Source: Winogradskyella eximia (GTDB taxonomy: Bacteria; Bacteroidota; Bacteroidia; Flavobacteriales; Flavobacteriaceae). From it: a DNA stretch of 64,000 nucleotides. A program made the translations under genes and the position numbers. The notes beneath the pieces are model-generated. The model had not been told where the DNA came from, made no database searches, and worked only from the letters and a program-made list of their open reading frames with translations. Positions 42,210 through 51,869 of this stretch are shown piece after piece (position 1 is the stretch's first letter; each line of letters begins with the position of its first letter). The stretch covers positions 19,103 to 83,102 of the forward strand of contig NZ_QRDV01000008.1 in the NCBI RefSeq assembly GCF_003386165.1, written 5' to 3'.

Positions 42210-45046
42210 ATAAAAATCTAATCACAGCAGCGCTTTTATTTGTTTTTTGCTACACTATGGTGGCTCAAAATGCTATGGAAATTAATGCTACTGTGAAAGT
42301 AGAATCAAAAACTATAATTGTTGAGCAAACCATTGTTTATAAAAACGAGTCTAATACCGTTTTAAAAGACATTTATCTTAACGATTGGAATAATAGTTAT
42401 TCTACCAAATCCACGCCATTAGCCAAACGTTTTGAAGAAGAATTTAGTACAAAATTCCATTTAGCAAAAAGTGAACAACGTGGTTTTACTGTTATCACTT
42501 CTATTAAAAATGAGAATAACACTCCTTTACAGCACCAACGCTTAAAGGATCATATTGATGTGATTAAAGTAACCTTAGAAACACCTTTACAACCCAATGC
42601 CTCATATTCCATAAAACTTAACTACCAACTCTTAATACCAGATGCTACATTTACAGGTTATGGCTTTTCTAAAACAAATGATTTTGATTTAAAGTATTGG
42701 TACATTACACCTGCCGTTTATGATGGTCAATGGCAATATTACAGCAATAAGAACTTAGATGATTTATTTGTACCTAAGTCCGATGTTATTTTAAGAATCA
42801 CCCATCCAAGAAATTATAAAGTCTCTTCAGAATTAGATTTTAATGCTGCAAATTCCAATAAGGAAGACAAAACACAAACCACCATACTTAGTGGTAAAGA
42901 CCGTATTGACACGTACTTATCGTTAAAAAAATTACCCAAATACAATTTTGTACAGACCGATGATTTTATTTTAATTTCTAACATTAGCGAAAAAGGACTA
43001 CAAGGTCCAGCAAAAGCATTACTAACGGATAGAGTCACTCGCTATCTCACCAAACACCTAGGCACTTATCCGCATAAGCAATTATTGGTTTCTTCTATTG
43101 ATTATCAAAAAAATCCGCTTTATGGGCTTAATCAATTACCAGCCTTTTTCCGTCCGTTTCCTAATGATTTTCAATATGAATTAAAATTAGTAAAAACGGC
43201 TTTAAAGAAATATATAGATAATATTCTGTTGCTGAACCCAAGAAAAGAACATTGGTTAAGCGAAGGGCTTCAAATTTATTATCTCATTAAATATGTTGAA
43301 GAATACTATCCAGACATGAAGCTTATTGGGACTTTAGCAGATATTTGGGGTATTAAAGCGTTTCATGCTGCAGATTTAAAATTTAACTTTCAGTACTTTC
43401 TGTATTCCATGGAAGTTGCGAGAAAAAATATTGATCAACCATTAACAACCTCAAAAGATTCTTTAACAAAGTTTAATGCCAATATTGCGGTAAAATACAA
43501 AGCAGGTGTTGGTCTTAACTACTTAGATCAATTTACTGAAGACATTGAATTACCTCAATTGATTACCGAATTCTTACAAGATAATCAGCTAAAATCGATA
43601 ACTATTAGTGATTTTGAATCTTATATCACTTCCAAAACTAAAAAAGATATTCGTTGGTTTTTCACCGATTACGTTAATACAAGAAAGAAGATAGATTTTA
43701 AAATTAAATCTATAAAAACCATTGGTGATTCTTTACAACTCACAATAAAAAACAAAAGAGATAATGCCATGCCAATTTCTCTTTATAAATTACAAAACGA
43801 TTCGGTTACAGACCATTTATGGATGGAAAACATAAAAGGAACCAAAACGATTATGTTACCTAAGGACAACACTGAAAAGTTTTCTTTAGATTATGATAAT
43901 GTAATTCCAGAATTTAATCAACGTGACAATTTTAAAGCCATAAAAGGCTCGTTTCTAAAAGACAAGCCCTTACAAATTAGATTACTTAAAGATTTTGAAG
44001 ACCCTAATTATAATCAGATTTTCTTTATGCCTTTGGTTGAGTTTAATAATATCTATGATGGGTTAACACTTGGATCTAAGATGTATAATAAAACCATGTT
44101 GAGAAAACGTTTAAACTATCGCATTTCTCCTCAATATGCTACAAAATCTAGAGCATTAACAGGATCTACATCTGTTTATTACACGCATAACATTGAAAAT
44201 AAAAAACTCTATGATATTACATATGGCCTTGCTGCAAGCTATGAATCCTTTGCAAGTGATGCCTTTTTTACTAGAATAAGACCTTCACTTTCTTTTAATT
44301 TTAGAGATGACTCCGATTTTAGATCTAATCAACGAGATCAAATCATGGCGAGATATGTCAGTATTAAAAGAGAATTAGGAAAAGATGCCACTGTACTTAT
44401 AGATGAACCAGACTATGGCGTTTTTAATTTAAGGTATACACATTCTAATCCTGGTATAATTAATTATTCTAAGTTTAATACAGACCTTCAGATTGCTGAT
44501 AAATTCAGTAAAATATCTTTTAATTATGAATTTAGAGAGCTGACCAAAAATAATAGAAATATCAATTTTAGATTTTTTGCAGGCTACTTTTTAGAAAATA
44601 ATTCTGATCCTGGTTCTAATTATTTTAGCTTTGCTTTAGATAGACCAACTGATTATCTTTTCGATTTTAACTATTTAGGACGTTCGGAGTCTGCTGGCTT
44701 ATTTAGTCAACAAATAATTATTGCAGAAGGTGGTTTTAAATCGAAATTAGACACACCTTTTGCCAACCAATGGATGACCACAGCTAATTTTAGCACCTCT
44801 ATTTGGAGGTACATTCAGTTTTATGGTGATGTTGGTTTGGTAAAAAACAAATATCAAAATGCCAAATTTCTTTATGATTCAGGTATACGCTTAAATCTAG
44901 TAGAAGACTATTTTGAAATCTATTTCCCTATGTATTCTAACCTTGGTTGGGAAGTTGGAGAGCAAAATTATGACCAACGCATTCGCTTTATGTTTACTGT
45001 AGACCCCAATGTTCTTTTAGGTCTTTTTAGAAGAAAATGGTATTAG
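42206..45046 (+). CDS. M1-peptidase-like protein fused to outer-membrane beta-barrel
   Basis: 946 residues, starting at a TTG that overlaps the previous stop; the following signal peptide (NLITAALLFVFCYTMVAQ) supports this start. Residues ~22-280 resemble the M1 (gluzincin) N-terminal and catalytic domains, but no HExxH zinc motif is present; only the downstream HWLSEGLQIYY, equivalent to the second zinc-ligand region, remains. From ~590 to the end many alternating strands and a terminal RRKWY suggest a barrel. Probably a non-catalytic outer-membrane protein; its role is unknown. Confidence 0.7.
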   Translation: MNKNLITAALLFVFCYTMVAQNAMEINATVKVESKTIIVEQTIVYKNESNTVLKDIYLNDWNNSYSTKSTPLAKRFEEEFSTKFHLAKSEQRGFTVITSIKNENNTPLQHQRLKDHIDVIKVTLETPLQPNASYSIKLNYQLLIPDATFTGYGFSKTNDFDLKYWYITPAVYDGQWQYYSNKNLDDLFVPKSDVILRITHPRNYKVSSELDFNAANSNKEDKTQTTILSGKDRIDTYLSLKKLPKYNFVQTDDFILISNISEKGLQGPAKALLTDRVTRYLTKHLGTYPHKQLLVSSIDYQKNPLYGLNQLPAFFRPFPNDFQYELKLVKTALKKYIDNILLLNPRKEHWLSEGLQIYYLIKYVEEYYPDMKLIGTLADIWGIKAFHAADLKFNFQYFLYSMEVARKNIDQPLTTSKDSLTKFNANIAVKYKAGVGLNYLDQFTEDIELPQLITEFLQDNQLKSITISDFESYITSKTKKDIRWFFTDYVNTRKKIDFKIKSIKTIGDSLQLTIKNKRDNAMPISLYKLQNDSVTDHLWMENIKGTKTIMLPKDNTEKFSLDYDNVIPEFNQRDNFKAIKGSFLKDKPLQIRLLKDFEDPNYNQIFFMPLVEFNNIYDGLTLGSKMYNKTMLRKRLNYRISPQYATKSRALTGSTSVYYTHNIENKKLYDITYGLAASYESFASDAFFTRIRPSLSFNFRDDSDFRSNQRDQIMARYVSIKRELGKDATVLIDEPDYGVFNLRYTHSNPGIINYSKFNTDLQIADKFSKISFNYEFRELTKNNRNINFRFFAGYFLENNSDPGSNYFSFALDRPTDYLFDFNYLGRSESAGLFSQQIIIAEGGFKSKLDTPFANQWMTTANFSTSIWRYIQFYGDVGLVKNKYQNAKFLYDSGIRLNLVEDYFEIYFPMYSNLGWEVGEQNYDQRIRFMFTVDPNVLLGLFRRKWY

Positions 45047-45148
45047 CAAATTCTTATTGAAAAGTTAAAAATTCAATTTTATTTGAAATATTATCAGCAT
45101 TAATGATGTTTTATTAAGAATAACTCAACATTATAACATCAAACCCTC

Positions 45149-45179
45149 TTGTGTAAAATTTATATTTTTTGTACTTTTG
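45149..45179 (+). promoter_or_regulatory. Promoter: TTG - 20 bp - TACTTTTG
   Basis: TTG at 45149-45151 and an exact -7 box at 45172-45179, with spacing typical of Bacteroidetes sigma-A promoters, 22 bp upstream of the E1 gene start. Confidence 0.6.
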
Positions 45180-45200
45180 TTAGGCTAAAAATGCGCCTAC

Positions 45201-47612
45201 ATGAAGACGAACCTTAACACAAAAACAGAGATTACATTTGAAGATTTTAAAGCTGAAGTCTTAAACGATTACAAACTCGCTGTGACTAGTCGTGAATGTA
45301 GTTTACTAGGACGTAGAGAAGTTTTAACAGGTAAAGCCAAATTTGGTATTTTTGGAGACGGAAAAGAAATTCCGCAAATTGCTTGGGCAAAAGCCTTTGA
45401 AAATGGTGATTTTAGATCTGGATATTATAGAGATCAAACCTTTATGATGGCTATTGGTGAATTAACAATTGAGCAATTTTTTGCTGGATTGTATGCCAAT
45501 ACCGATTTAAAAGAAGAGCCTATGTCTGCTGGTCGCCAAATGGGTGGACACTTTGCAACGCATAGTTTAGATGCCAATGGTAATTGGAAAAATTTAACAG
45601 AACAAAAAAATTCTAGTGCAGATATTTCACCAACTGCTGGGCAAATGCCTAGACTTTTAGGTTTAGCACAAGCCTCAAAAATATACAGACATGTAGAAGG
45701 TATTGATACCACTAACTTCTCTAACTCTGGAAACGAAATTGCTTGGGGAACTATTGGAAACGCCAGTACAAGCGAAGGTTTATTTTTTGAAACCATAAAT
45801 GCAGCAGGTGTTTTACAAGTACCAATGGTGATTAGTATTTGGGATGACAATTATGGTATCTCAGTACATGCAAGACACCAAACTACCAAAGAAAATATAT
45901 CAGAAATACTAAAAGGTTTTCAACGTAACGAACACGATAAAGGCTATGAAATCTTTAGGGTTGATGGTTGGAATTATCCTGAATTAATGGATACTTACCA
46001 ACGTGCTGCAAAAGTATCTCGAAAAGAGCATATTCCTGTAATGATTCATGTTCAAGAATTAACTCAACCACAAGGCCATTCAACTTCTGGTTCTCATGAA
46101 CGTTACAAGAACAAAGAACGTTTGGCTTGGGAAGCAGAATACGATTGTAATGTTCAAATGCGTAAGTGGATTATTGAAAATAATATTGCTACGGACGAAG
46201 AACTCACAGCTGCTGAACGCGAAATTAAAAAAGCCGTTAGAGAAGGTAAAAAAGCAGCATGGTCAGCATTTATTAATCCTATTTTTTCAGAATCTAAAGA
46301 GGCTATTAATTTACTAGATCAATTGGCATCTACCAGTCCAAATGGAGTGTTTATTAGAAAATTAAAACATGATTTAGAATCTATAGATGAGCCTTTAAGA
46401 AGAGATTTACTTTCTGCAACTCGTAAGGCGTTACGTTATGTCGTATCAGAATCGTCTGCAGCAAAAACAAATCTTCAGAATTGGATAACAAATTATATTG
46501 ATTTAATACAACCAAAGTATAGTTCTCATTTACATAGTGAGTCTCAATTAAATGCTTTAAACCAAACTGAAATCAAACCAACTTACGATGCTAATGCAGA
46601 GGAAGTTGATGGACGTGTTGTTTTAAGAGAAAATTTTGATGCGATTTTTGGCAAGTATCCAGAAGCATTAATTTTTGGAGAAGATGCTGGTTACATAGGT
46701 GATGTTAATCAAGGTTTAGAAGGACTTCAAGAAAAATACGGAGAACTTAGAGTTTCAGACACAGGTATTAGAGAAGCCACCATCATTGGTCAAGGTATAG
46801 GAATGGCAATGCGTGGCTTACGTCCTATTGCAGAAATCCAATACTTAGATTATATTATGTATGCGCTTCAAATAATGAGTGATGATTTGGCTACAGTTCA
46901 ATACAGAACTAAAGGTCGCCAAAAAGCACCATTAATTGTAAGAACACGTGGCCATAGATTAGAAGGTATTTGGCACTCTGGCTCTCAAATGGGAGGTATT
47001 ATAAATTTAATTAGAGGCATCCATGTTTTAGTACCAAGAAACATGACCAAAGCTGCTGGTTTTTATAATACACTATTAGAAAGTGACGAACCTGCATTAG
47101 TTGTTGAATGCTTAAACGGATACCGACTTAAAGAAAAACTACCAAATAATATTGGTGATTTTAAAACTCCTATTGGTGTTGTAGAAACCATTAGAGAAGG
47201 AGAGGATATTACTTTAGTGTCTTACGGTTCTACGTTGCGTTTGGTAGAACAAGCGGCAAAAGAACTACAAGAAGTTGGTATTGATGCCGAAATTATTGAC
47301 GTTCAATCTTTACTACCATTAGATTTAAACCATGATATTGTAAAGAGTATTGCCAAAACAAATAGAGTAATGGTTATTGACGAAGATGTAAAAGGTGGTG
47401 CTTCGGCATATATTTTAGATCAAATATTAAATGAGCAAAATGCGTTTGAATATTTAGATAGCCAACCAAAAACATTGGCAGCTAAACCACACCGACCAGC
47501 TTATGGTACTGATGGTGATTATTTTTCAAAACCATCTGTAGAAGATATTTTTGAGGCTATTTATGATGTTATGCATGAATTGAGTCCTGATAATTATCCT
47601 AAATTGAGATAA
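45201..47612 (+). CDS. 2-oxoacid dehydrogenase E1, fused alpha and beta subunits
   Basis: 803 residues. The alpha half (~1-400) has YYRDQTFMMAIG and the thiamine-diphosphate site GNASTSEGLFFETINAAG...DDNYGIS. The beta half (~465-800) has FGEDAGYIGDVNQGLEGL, RVSDTGIREATIIGQGIG and EIQYLDYIMYALQ. This is the single-chain E1 found in Bacteroidetes, most likely for branched-chain 2-oxoacids (acyl-CoA precursors for branched fatty acids), decarboxylating the oxoacid and acylating the E2 lipoyl group. E2/E3 are not in the window. Own promoter and terminator, so monocistronic. Confidence 0.93.
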   Translation: MKTNLNTKTEITFEDFKAEVLNDYKLAVTSRECSLLGRREVLTGKAKFGIFGDGKEIPQIAWAKAFENGDFRSGYYRDQTFMMAIGELTIEQFFAGLYANTDLKEEPMSAGRQMGGHFATHSLDANGNWKNLTEQKNSSADISPTAGQMPRLLGLAQASKIYRHVEGIDTTNFSNSGNEIAWGTIGNASTSEGLFFETINAAGVLQVPMVISIWDDNYGISVHARHQTTKENISEILKGFQRNEHDKGYEIFRVDGWNYPELMDTYQRAAKVSRKEHIPVMIHVQELTQPQGHSTSGSHERYKNKERLAWEAEYDCNVQMRKWIIENNIATDEELTAAEREIKKAVREGKKAAWSAFINPIFSESKEAINLLDQLASTSPNGVFIRKLKHDLESIDEPLRRDLLSATRKALRYVVSESSAAKTNLQNWITNYIDLIQPKYSSHLHSESQLNALNQTEIKPTYDANAEEVDGRVVLRENFDAIFGKYPEALIFGEDAGYIGDVNQGLEGLQEKYGELRVSDTGIREATIIGQGIGMAMRGLRPIAEIQYLDYIMYALQIMSDDLATVQYRTKGRQKAPLIVRTRGHRLEGIWHSGSQMGGIINLIRGIHVLVPRNMTKAAGFYNTLLESDEPALVVECLNGYRLKEKLPNNIGDFKTPIGVVETIREGEDITLVSYGSTLRLVEQAAKELQEVGIDAEIIDVQSLLPLDLNHDIVKSIAKTNRVMVIDEDVKGGASAYILDQILNEQNAFEYLDSQPKTLAAKPHRPAYGTDGDYFSKPSVEDIFEAIYDVMHELSPDNYPKLR

Positions 47613-47665
47613 TAATTTATACATACATTAAATTCTTAGTTATTTCAAATTTAAAAACCATATAG

Positions 47666-47691
47666 AGAGGGCAATTGCCCTCTTTTTTTTC
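47666..47691 (+). terminator. Strong terminator, perfect palindrome
   Basis: AGAGGGCAA/TTGCCCTCT is a perfect 18-bp palindrome followed by eight T. It ends the E1 gene. Confidence 0.9.
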
Positions 47692-47728
47692 GTTTAATTT
47701 GTTTAACATGAGTTGCACATTGTTTGTC

Positions 47729-47736
47729 TAAATTTG
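47729..47736 (+). promoter_or_regulatory. -7 promoter box TAAATTTG
   Basis: Exact TAnnTTTG match 57 bp upstream of the lipoprotein gene at 47793, which heads the sensor-kinase operon. Confidence 0.5.
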
Positions 47737-47792
47737 TTGCAAACAATTGATTATTTAAAGAATTTAGAGAAAACTTTTTAAATTTATAACTT

Positions 47793-48452
47793 ATGAAAAC
47801 AAGAGGAGTACTATTAATTTTAAGTGTTTTACTTTTTAGTTCTTGCATTGTAAAATCGCTTCAACCATTTTATATTAAAAGCAGTCTAAAATTTAATAAG
47901 GACTTATTAGGTGAATGGACAGATCATAAAGAAGGACAATGGACCGTAGAATCGTTCCAATCAAAGTTTGAAGAAGATCAAAAGGAAGGCATAAAACTCT
48001 CTGAAGACGACAAATTAGCATACGACACCTATAAAGATGGTTATATCGTTACTTACATCAAAAATGAAAAAGAAGCCGTTTTTATAGCCATGCCTTTTAA
48101 GATTGAAAACCAATATTTCTTAGACTTTATACCTATAAACATTGAAGATGAAGAAATAAACAGTTTAGCTGCAGAGCATTTACTAAAAACCCACTCAGTA
48201 GCAAAACTAGATTTTACTACTGACAAAAACGTAATGTTTTCATGGCTTAGTGAGGAACGTATAAAAGATATCTTCAAGGAAAACAAAATACGATTAAAGC
48301 ACGAAAGTATTGGTCCAGAACAAACACTATTGCTTACAGCGACCTCTGAAGAACTGTATCGTTTTTTAAAAAAGTATCTAAACGCTGATATTGAAAATAA
48401 GTGGAAAGAATCGGATCAAATAGCACTAACAAGAGCAAATGCAAAACCTTAA
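47793..48452 (+). CDS. Putative lipoprotein upstream of LytS/LytTR pair
   Basis: 219 residues. The lipobox LLFSSC places the lipid Cys at about residue 18. The mature part is alpha/beta with no recognised domain (LLGEWTDHKEGQWTVESF opens like a lipocalin-type fold). Its end overlaps the sensor-kinase start by 14 bp, so it is translated with the two-component genes and may feed an envelope signal into them; that is inference. Confidence 0.75.
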   Translation: MKTRGVLLILSVLLFSSCIVKSLQPFYIKSSLKFNKDLLGEWTDHKEGQWTVESFQSKFEEDQKEGIKLSEDDKLAYDTYKDGYIVTYIKNEKEAVFIAMPFKIENQYFLDFIPINIEDEEINSLAAEHLLKTHSVAKLDFTTDKNVMFSWLSEERIKDIFKENKIRLKHESIGPEQTLLLTATSEELYRFLKKYLNADIENKWKESDQIALTRANAKP

Positions 48453-49500
48453 CTTTAATACCATATTAAAATCTAATTACCACAGGCCATTGCGTTTTAA
48501 TAGTGTACTGTGGTTGTTTGCATTTGTAATCTTACTGTTTATTTTTTCAAAAGGCCAATTGCCAATACGTGTAGATTTTGCTTATACTTTAACTTTCTTA
48601 ACAGCACTAGCAATACCTGTTTTAATTAATTTTTACGTTTTAATACCTAATTACCTCAAGCAAGAAAAATACCTTATTTACAGTGTTACATTTATAATAA
48701 ATCTAGTTGTCTTTGCCACTCTCAGTTCATGGCTCTTACAGCCTATTTTAGATGTCCTATTTCCGAGTTATTTTTTTATATCCTATGTGTCTCACAAGAA
48801 TATATATTTAGTATTCATAATCTTTTTAGTAGCCACAAGCTTACTTAAACTTACTGAAGATTGGTTTTACTTTAACAAAAACCAAAATCAACTGCTTAAA
48901 ATTAAAAATCAACATATTGAAACACAACTTTCAACTTTAAGAGCCCAATTAAATCCACATTTTCTATTTAATTCATTAAATGTTATTTATGCTTTAGCTT
49001 TAGAAAAAAAAGATGGTATAACAGAGGCCATTGTTCAGCTTTCAGATATTTTACGTTATGTTATCTACGATTCAAATACCAAACGTGTTAGTTTAAAAGA
49101 CGAAATCGCTTTACTGAAAAACTACATTTCATTTCAAAATCATCGTATAGAATTACCAGTTTCTACACAGTTAAATATTGATATTGAAGATGAAAATTTC
49201 AAAATATACCCAATGTTACTTTTGCCTTTACTAGAAAACAGCTATAAACACGGAATTATAGCAGGAGAAATTAACTCACCTATAAAAATAGCACTATCTC
49301 AAAAAGGTCACCAATTTATATTTACGATAGAAAACACTAATTTAGACACAAGCAATCAATTAGAAGACAAACATTCTGGAGTGGGTTTAGAAAATTTAAA
49401 AAATAACTTAAATTTAGTCTACCCAAACAAGCATCAGTTTCAAACTAAATTACAAAACGAAGTTTTTAAAGTTCTATTAACTATTAGTAATGAAAAATAA
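48439..49500 (+). CDS. LytS/YehU-type sensor histidine kinase
   Basis: 353 residues. Four membrane helices (~22-145) and no periplasmic sensor domain, then a His_kinase domain with the phospho-acceptor motif LRAQLNPHFLFNSLNVIYAL (~170-190) and a HATPase_c region (PLLENSYKHGI, GVGLENLKNNL). It autophosphorylates at the His of NPHFLFN and passes phosphate to the LytTR regulator encoded next. Start overlaps the lipoprotein gene; end overlaps the regulator gene by 11 bp. Confidence 0.92.
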   Translation: MQNLNFNTILKSNYHRPLRFNSVLWLFAFVILLFIFSKGQLPIRVDFAYTLTFLTALAIPVLINFYVLIPNYLKQEKYLIYSVTFIINLVVFATLSSWLLQPILDVLFPSYFFISYVSHKNIYLVFIIFLVATSLLKLTEDWFYFNKNQNQLLKIKNQHIETQLSTLRAQLNPHFLFNSLNVIYALALEKKDGITEAIVQLSDILRYVIYDSNTKRVSLKDEIALLKNYISFQNHRIELPVSTQLNIDIEDENFKIYPMLLLPLLENSYKHGIIAGEINSPIKIALSQKGHQFIFTIENTNLDTSNQLEDKHSGVGLENLKNNLNLVYPNKHQFQTKLQNEVFKVLLTISNEK

Positions 49501-50188
49501 AACACGTATAAGCTGTATAATAGTAGACGACGAACCTTCTTCGCAACGTGTTCTAAAATATTTTATAGATGAAACTACCGTATTAGACCTAAAAGCCACC
49601 TGCAGTAATACCGCTGAAGCTTTTAAGTTTTTGCAATTAAATAACACTATAGATCTGCTCTTTTTGGATATTAATATGCCCAAGCAAACGGGTTTAGACT
49701 TTTATAAATCCCTAAAGAATCCGCCTGAAGTTATCTTTACCACAGCCTACTCTCAATATGCTGTAGATGGTTTTGAAGTTAATGCTATTGATTACTTATT
49801 AAAACCAATAGCTTACGAAAGGTTTTTAATGGCCATAAATAAGGTTATTAAAAATAAAATGACTACCGACAATGATTTCCTGATCTTAAAAGAAAACAAA
49901 GTATTACACAAGGTTTTTTATACCGATATCCAATATATTGAAGCTTTTGGAGATTACGTTAAAGTACATACTATAGAAAAAACAATTGTTACGCATAGTA
50001 CATTCTCAAAATTTATGAGCTCCTTACCTGATAATTTTCTGCGTATTCATAAATCATTTTGCATTAACTTGAATAAAATGAATCGTCTTTCTGGCAATCA
50101 AATTACAATAGATACACATACAATTCCTATTGGCCAGACCTACAAGGATTCTGTTTTAAAAGTTCTAAATTTACATCATGAAAATTGA
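49490..50188 (+). CDS. LytTR-family response regulator
   Basis: 232 residues. Receiver domain ~1-125 with IIVDDEPSSQR, phospho-acceptor Asp60 in LLFLDINMPKQTG, and IDYLLKPI. LytTR DNA-binding domain ~130-230 (FYTDIQYIEAFGDYVKVHT ... RIHKSFCINL). Partner of the overlapping LytS-type kinase. Its C-terminus overlaps the next small gene by 11 bp. Confidence 0.93.
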   Translation: MKNKTRISCIIVDDEPSSQRVLKYFIDETTVLDLKATCSNTAEAFKFLQLNNTIDLLFLDINMPKQTGLDFYKSLKNPPEVIFTTAYSQYAVDGFEVNAIDYLLKPIAYERFLMAINKVIKNKMTTDNDFLILKENKVLHKVFYTDIQYIEAFGDYVKVHTIEKTIVTHSTFSKFMSSLPDNFLRIHKSFCINLNKMNRLSGNQITIDTHTIPIGQTYKDSVLKVLNLHHEN

Positions 50189-50654
50189 ATCTATAGTTAC
50201 CATAAAAAAGGAATTAAAACACCTTACTCAAGAAGAGCTTTTAGAGCTGTGTTTACGATTAGGTAAATTTAAAAAAGAGAATAAAGCCCTACTCACCTAT
50301 TTATTATTTGAATCTCACGATGAAGATGGTTATATAGCTAGTGTAAAAGCAAGTTTAGACGAACTTTTTAAAGGCATTAATACCGATAGTTACTTCTATA
50401 TGAAGAAAACGATTAGAAAAATCCTAAGAGAAATTCGCGTGTATAGTCGCTATTCTTTAAAGAAAACTACAGAAGTAGAGCTTCTACTCTATTTTTGTGA
50501 GCAAATGAATACATTAAAACCCTCAATACATAGAAATACTACACTGAGTAATCTTTATGACAGACAAGTGCTTTCTATTAAGAAAAAGATTAAAGTATTA
50601 CACGAGGATTTACAGTATGATTATAATTTGCAATTAGAAGCCCTAGAACACTAG
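50178..50654 (+). CDS. Conserved Bacteroidetes protein of unknown function
   Basis: 158 residues, all-helical, soluble (LTQEELLELCLRLGKFKKENKALLTYLLF ... KIKVLHEDLQYDYNLQ, shown in part). Translated with the LytTR regulator by overlap, so possibly a partner of that system. Its stop shares the palindrome CTAG with the stop of the convergent RNA methyltransferase gene (50651-50654). No named family recognised. Confidence 0.7.
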   Translation: MKIESIVTIKKELKHLTQEELLELCLRLGKFKKENKALLTYLLFESHDEDGYIASVKASLDELFKGINTDSYFYMKKTIRKILREIRVYSRYSLKKTTEVELLLYFCEQMNTLKPSIHRNTTLSNLYDRQVLSIKKKIKVLHEDLQYDYNLQLEALEH

Positions 50655-51814
50655 TTATCTTGTTTCTTAGTCTTCTTACTACCTTCATACATTTCATACT
50701 TAACTAACCTTGCTTCGAGCTTAGCATTAAATACTTTAATTTTTCTAGATGGTCTTAATCCTACGGATTTTAAAGCCTCAAGATTAGAAGTAATTAGCCA
50801 CGCATTGGTATTTGGATAACCATGCTTAAGCGTTGTTCCAATATTGCCGTAGAATTCTTCAACATTCAAATTCTCTAAACGCTCTCCATAAGGTGGATTA
50901 AAAACCATGTGTAACTTCTCGTTTCCTGATTTTTGTGTTTTAAAGAAATCTTCATGCTGAATATGAACAAGTTCATCTAAATGAGCATTCTTCATATTCT
51001 CTTTAGCTTTTGTAACAGCTGAAGGTGACTTATCGTAACCAATTATTTTATGATGAAAATCGCGCGTTTTCTTTAAAAGTGATTCTTCTATTTTTTCAAA
51101 TAAATCAACATCCCAATCTTCCCAACGCTCAAACGCAAATTCTTTTCGCATTAGATTTGGTGGAATATTACAGGCAATCATTGCCGCTTCCGCTAGCATC
51201 GTTCCGCTACCACACATGGGATCCATGAAATCTGTTTGTCCATCCCAACCACTCATCATAATTAAACCAGCAGCTAAAACTTCATTTATTGGAGCAATAT
51301 TCGTTGCCGTTTTATAGCCACGTCTATGTAAAGATTCACCAGATGTATCTAAAGAAATCGTACACAATTGTCTATCTATATGCACATTGATTTTTAAATC
51401 TGGAAAACGTAAATCTACATCTGGGCGCACACCTTCTCTATCCCTAAAACGGTCTACAATGGCATCTTTTGTTTTTAATGCAGTGTACAAAGAATGCGTA
51501 AATACACTATTATGTACTGTAGCATCAACAGCTAAAGAACCGGTAGGTTTTAAGTAATCCTCCCATTTCATGTTCTTTACATTTTTATAAAGATCGTCTT
51601 CTTTTGTGACTCTAAAAGAATGAATAGGTTTTAAAATTTTTATGGCAGTCCTAATACCTAAGTTCGCCTTATACATAAAGCCTTTATCGCCAACAAAACT
51701 GACATTTCTAACCCCTTTTTCAACCTGCATGGCACCGAGTTGCGTAAGCTCTTTTGCTAATATATCTTCAAAGCCAAATAATGTTTTGGCTAACATCTTG
51801 TAATTTTCTTCCAT
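50651..51814 (-). CDS. THUMP-domain RNA methyltransferase (RlmL-N/TrmN-like)
   Basis: 387 residues from the ATG at 51814. Earlier in-frame Mets lie at or before the predicted transcript start. An N-terminal ferredoxin-like/THUMP region (MLAKTLFGFEDILAKEL ... VDATVHNSVFTHSLY) precedes a class I methyltransferase: MDPMCGSGTMLAEAAMIA (motif I), IGYDKSPSAVTKAKEN and catalytic MVFNPPYGERL. This architecture methylates guanine N2 in 23S rRNA (RlmL-type) or tRNA; I favour rRNA. Divergent from the methyltransferase at 51870. Confidence 0.88.
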   Translation of the reverse strand: MEENYKMLAKTLFGFEDILAKELTQLGAMQVEKGVRNVSFVGDKGFMYKANLGIRTAIKILKPIHSFRVTKEDDLYKNVKNMKWEDYLKPTGSLAVDATVHNSVFTHSLYTALKTKDAIVDRFRDREGVRPDVDLRFPDLKINVHIDRQLCTISLDTSGESLHRRGYKTATNIAPINEVLAAGLIMMSGWDGQTDFMDPMCGSGTMLAEAAMIACNIPPNLMRKEFAFERWEDWDVDLFEKIEESLLKKTRDFHHKIIGYDKSPSAVTKAKENMKNAHLDELVHIQHEDFFKTQKSGNEKLHMVFNPPYGERLENLNVEEFYGNIGTTLKHGYPNTNAWLITSNLEALKSVGLRPSRKIKVFNAKLEARLVKYEMYEGSKKTKKQDN

Positions 51815-51834
51815 CTGTAACGTCATATACATTG

Positions 51835-51853
51835 CAAAAATACAGTATTTTTG
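51835..51853. promoter_or_regulatory. Back-to-back divergent -7 boxes in a palindrome
   Basis: CAAAAATA-CAG-TATTTTTG is palindromic: it reads TATTTTTG on both strands. Each is an exact TAnnTTTG box, one for the minus-strand RNA methyltransferase and one for the plus-strand methyltransferase. Confidence 0.55.
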
Positions 51854-51869
51854 TAGCACATTTATCATT

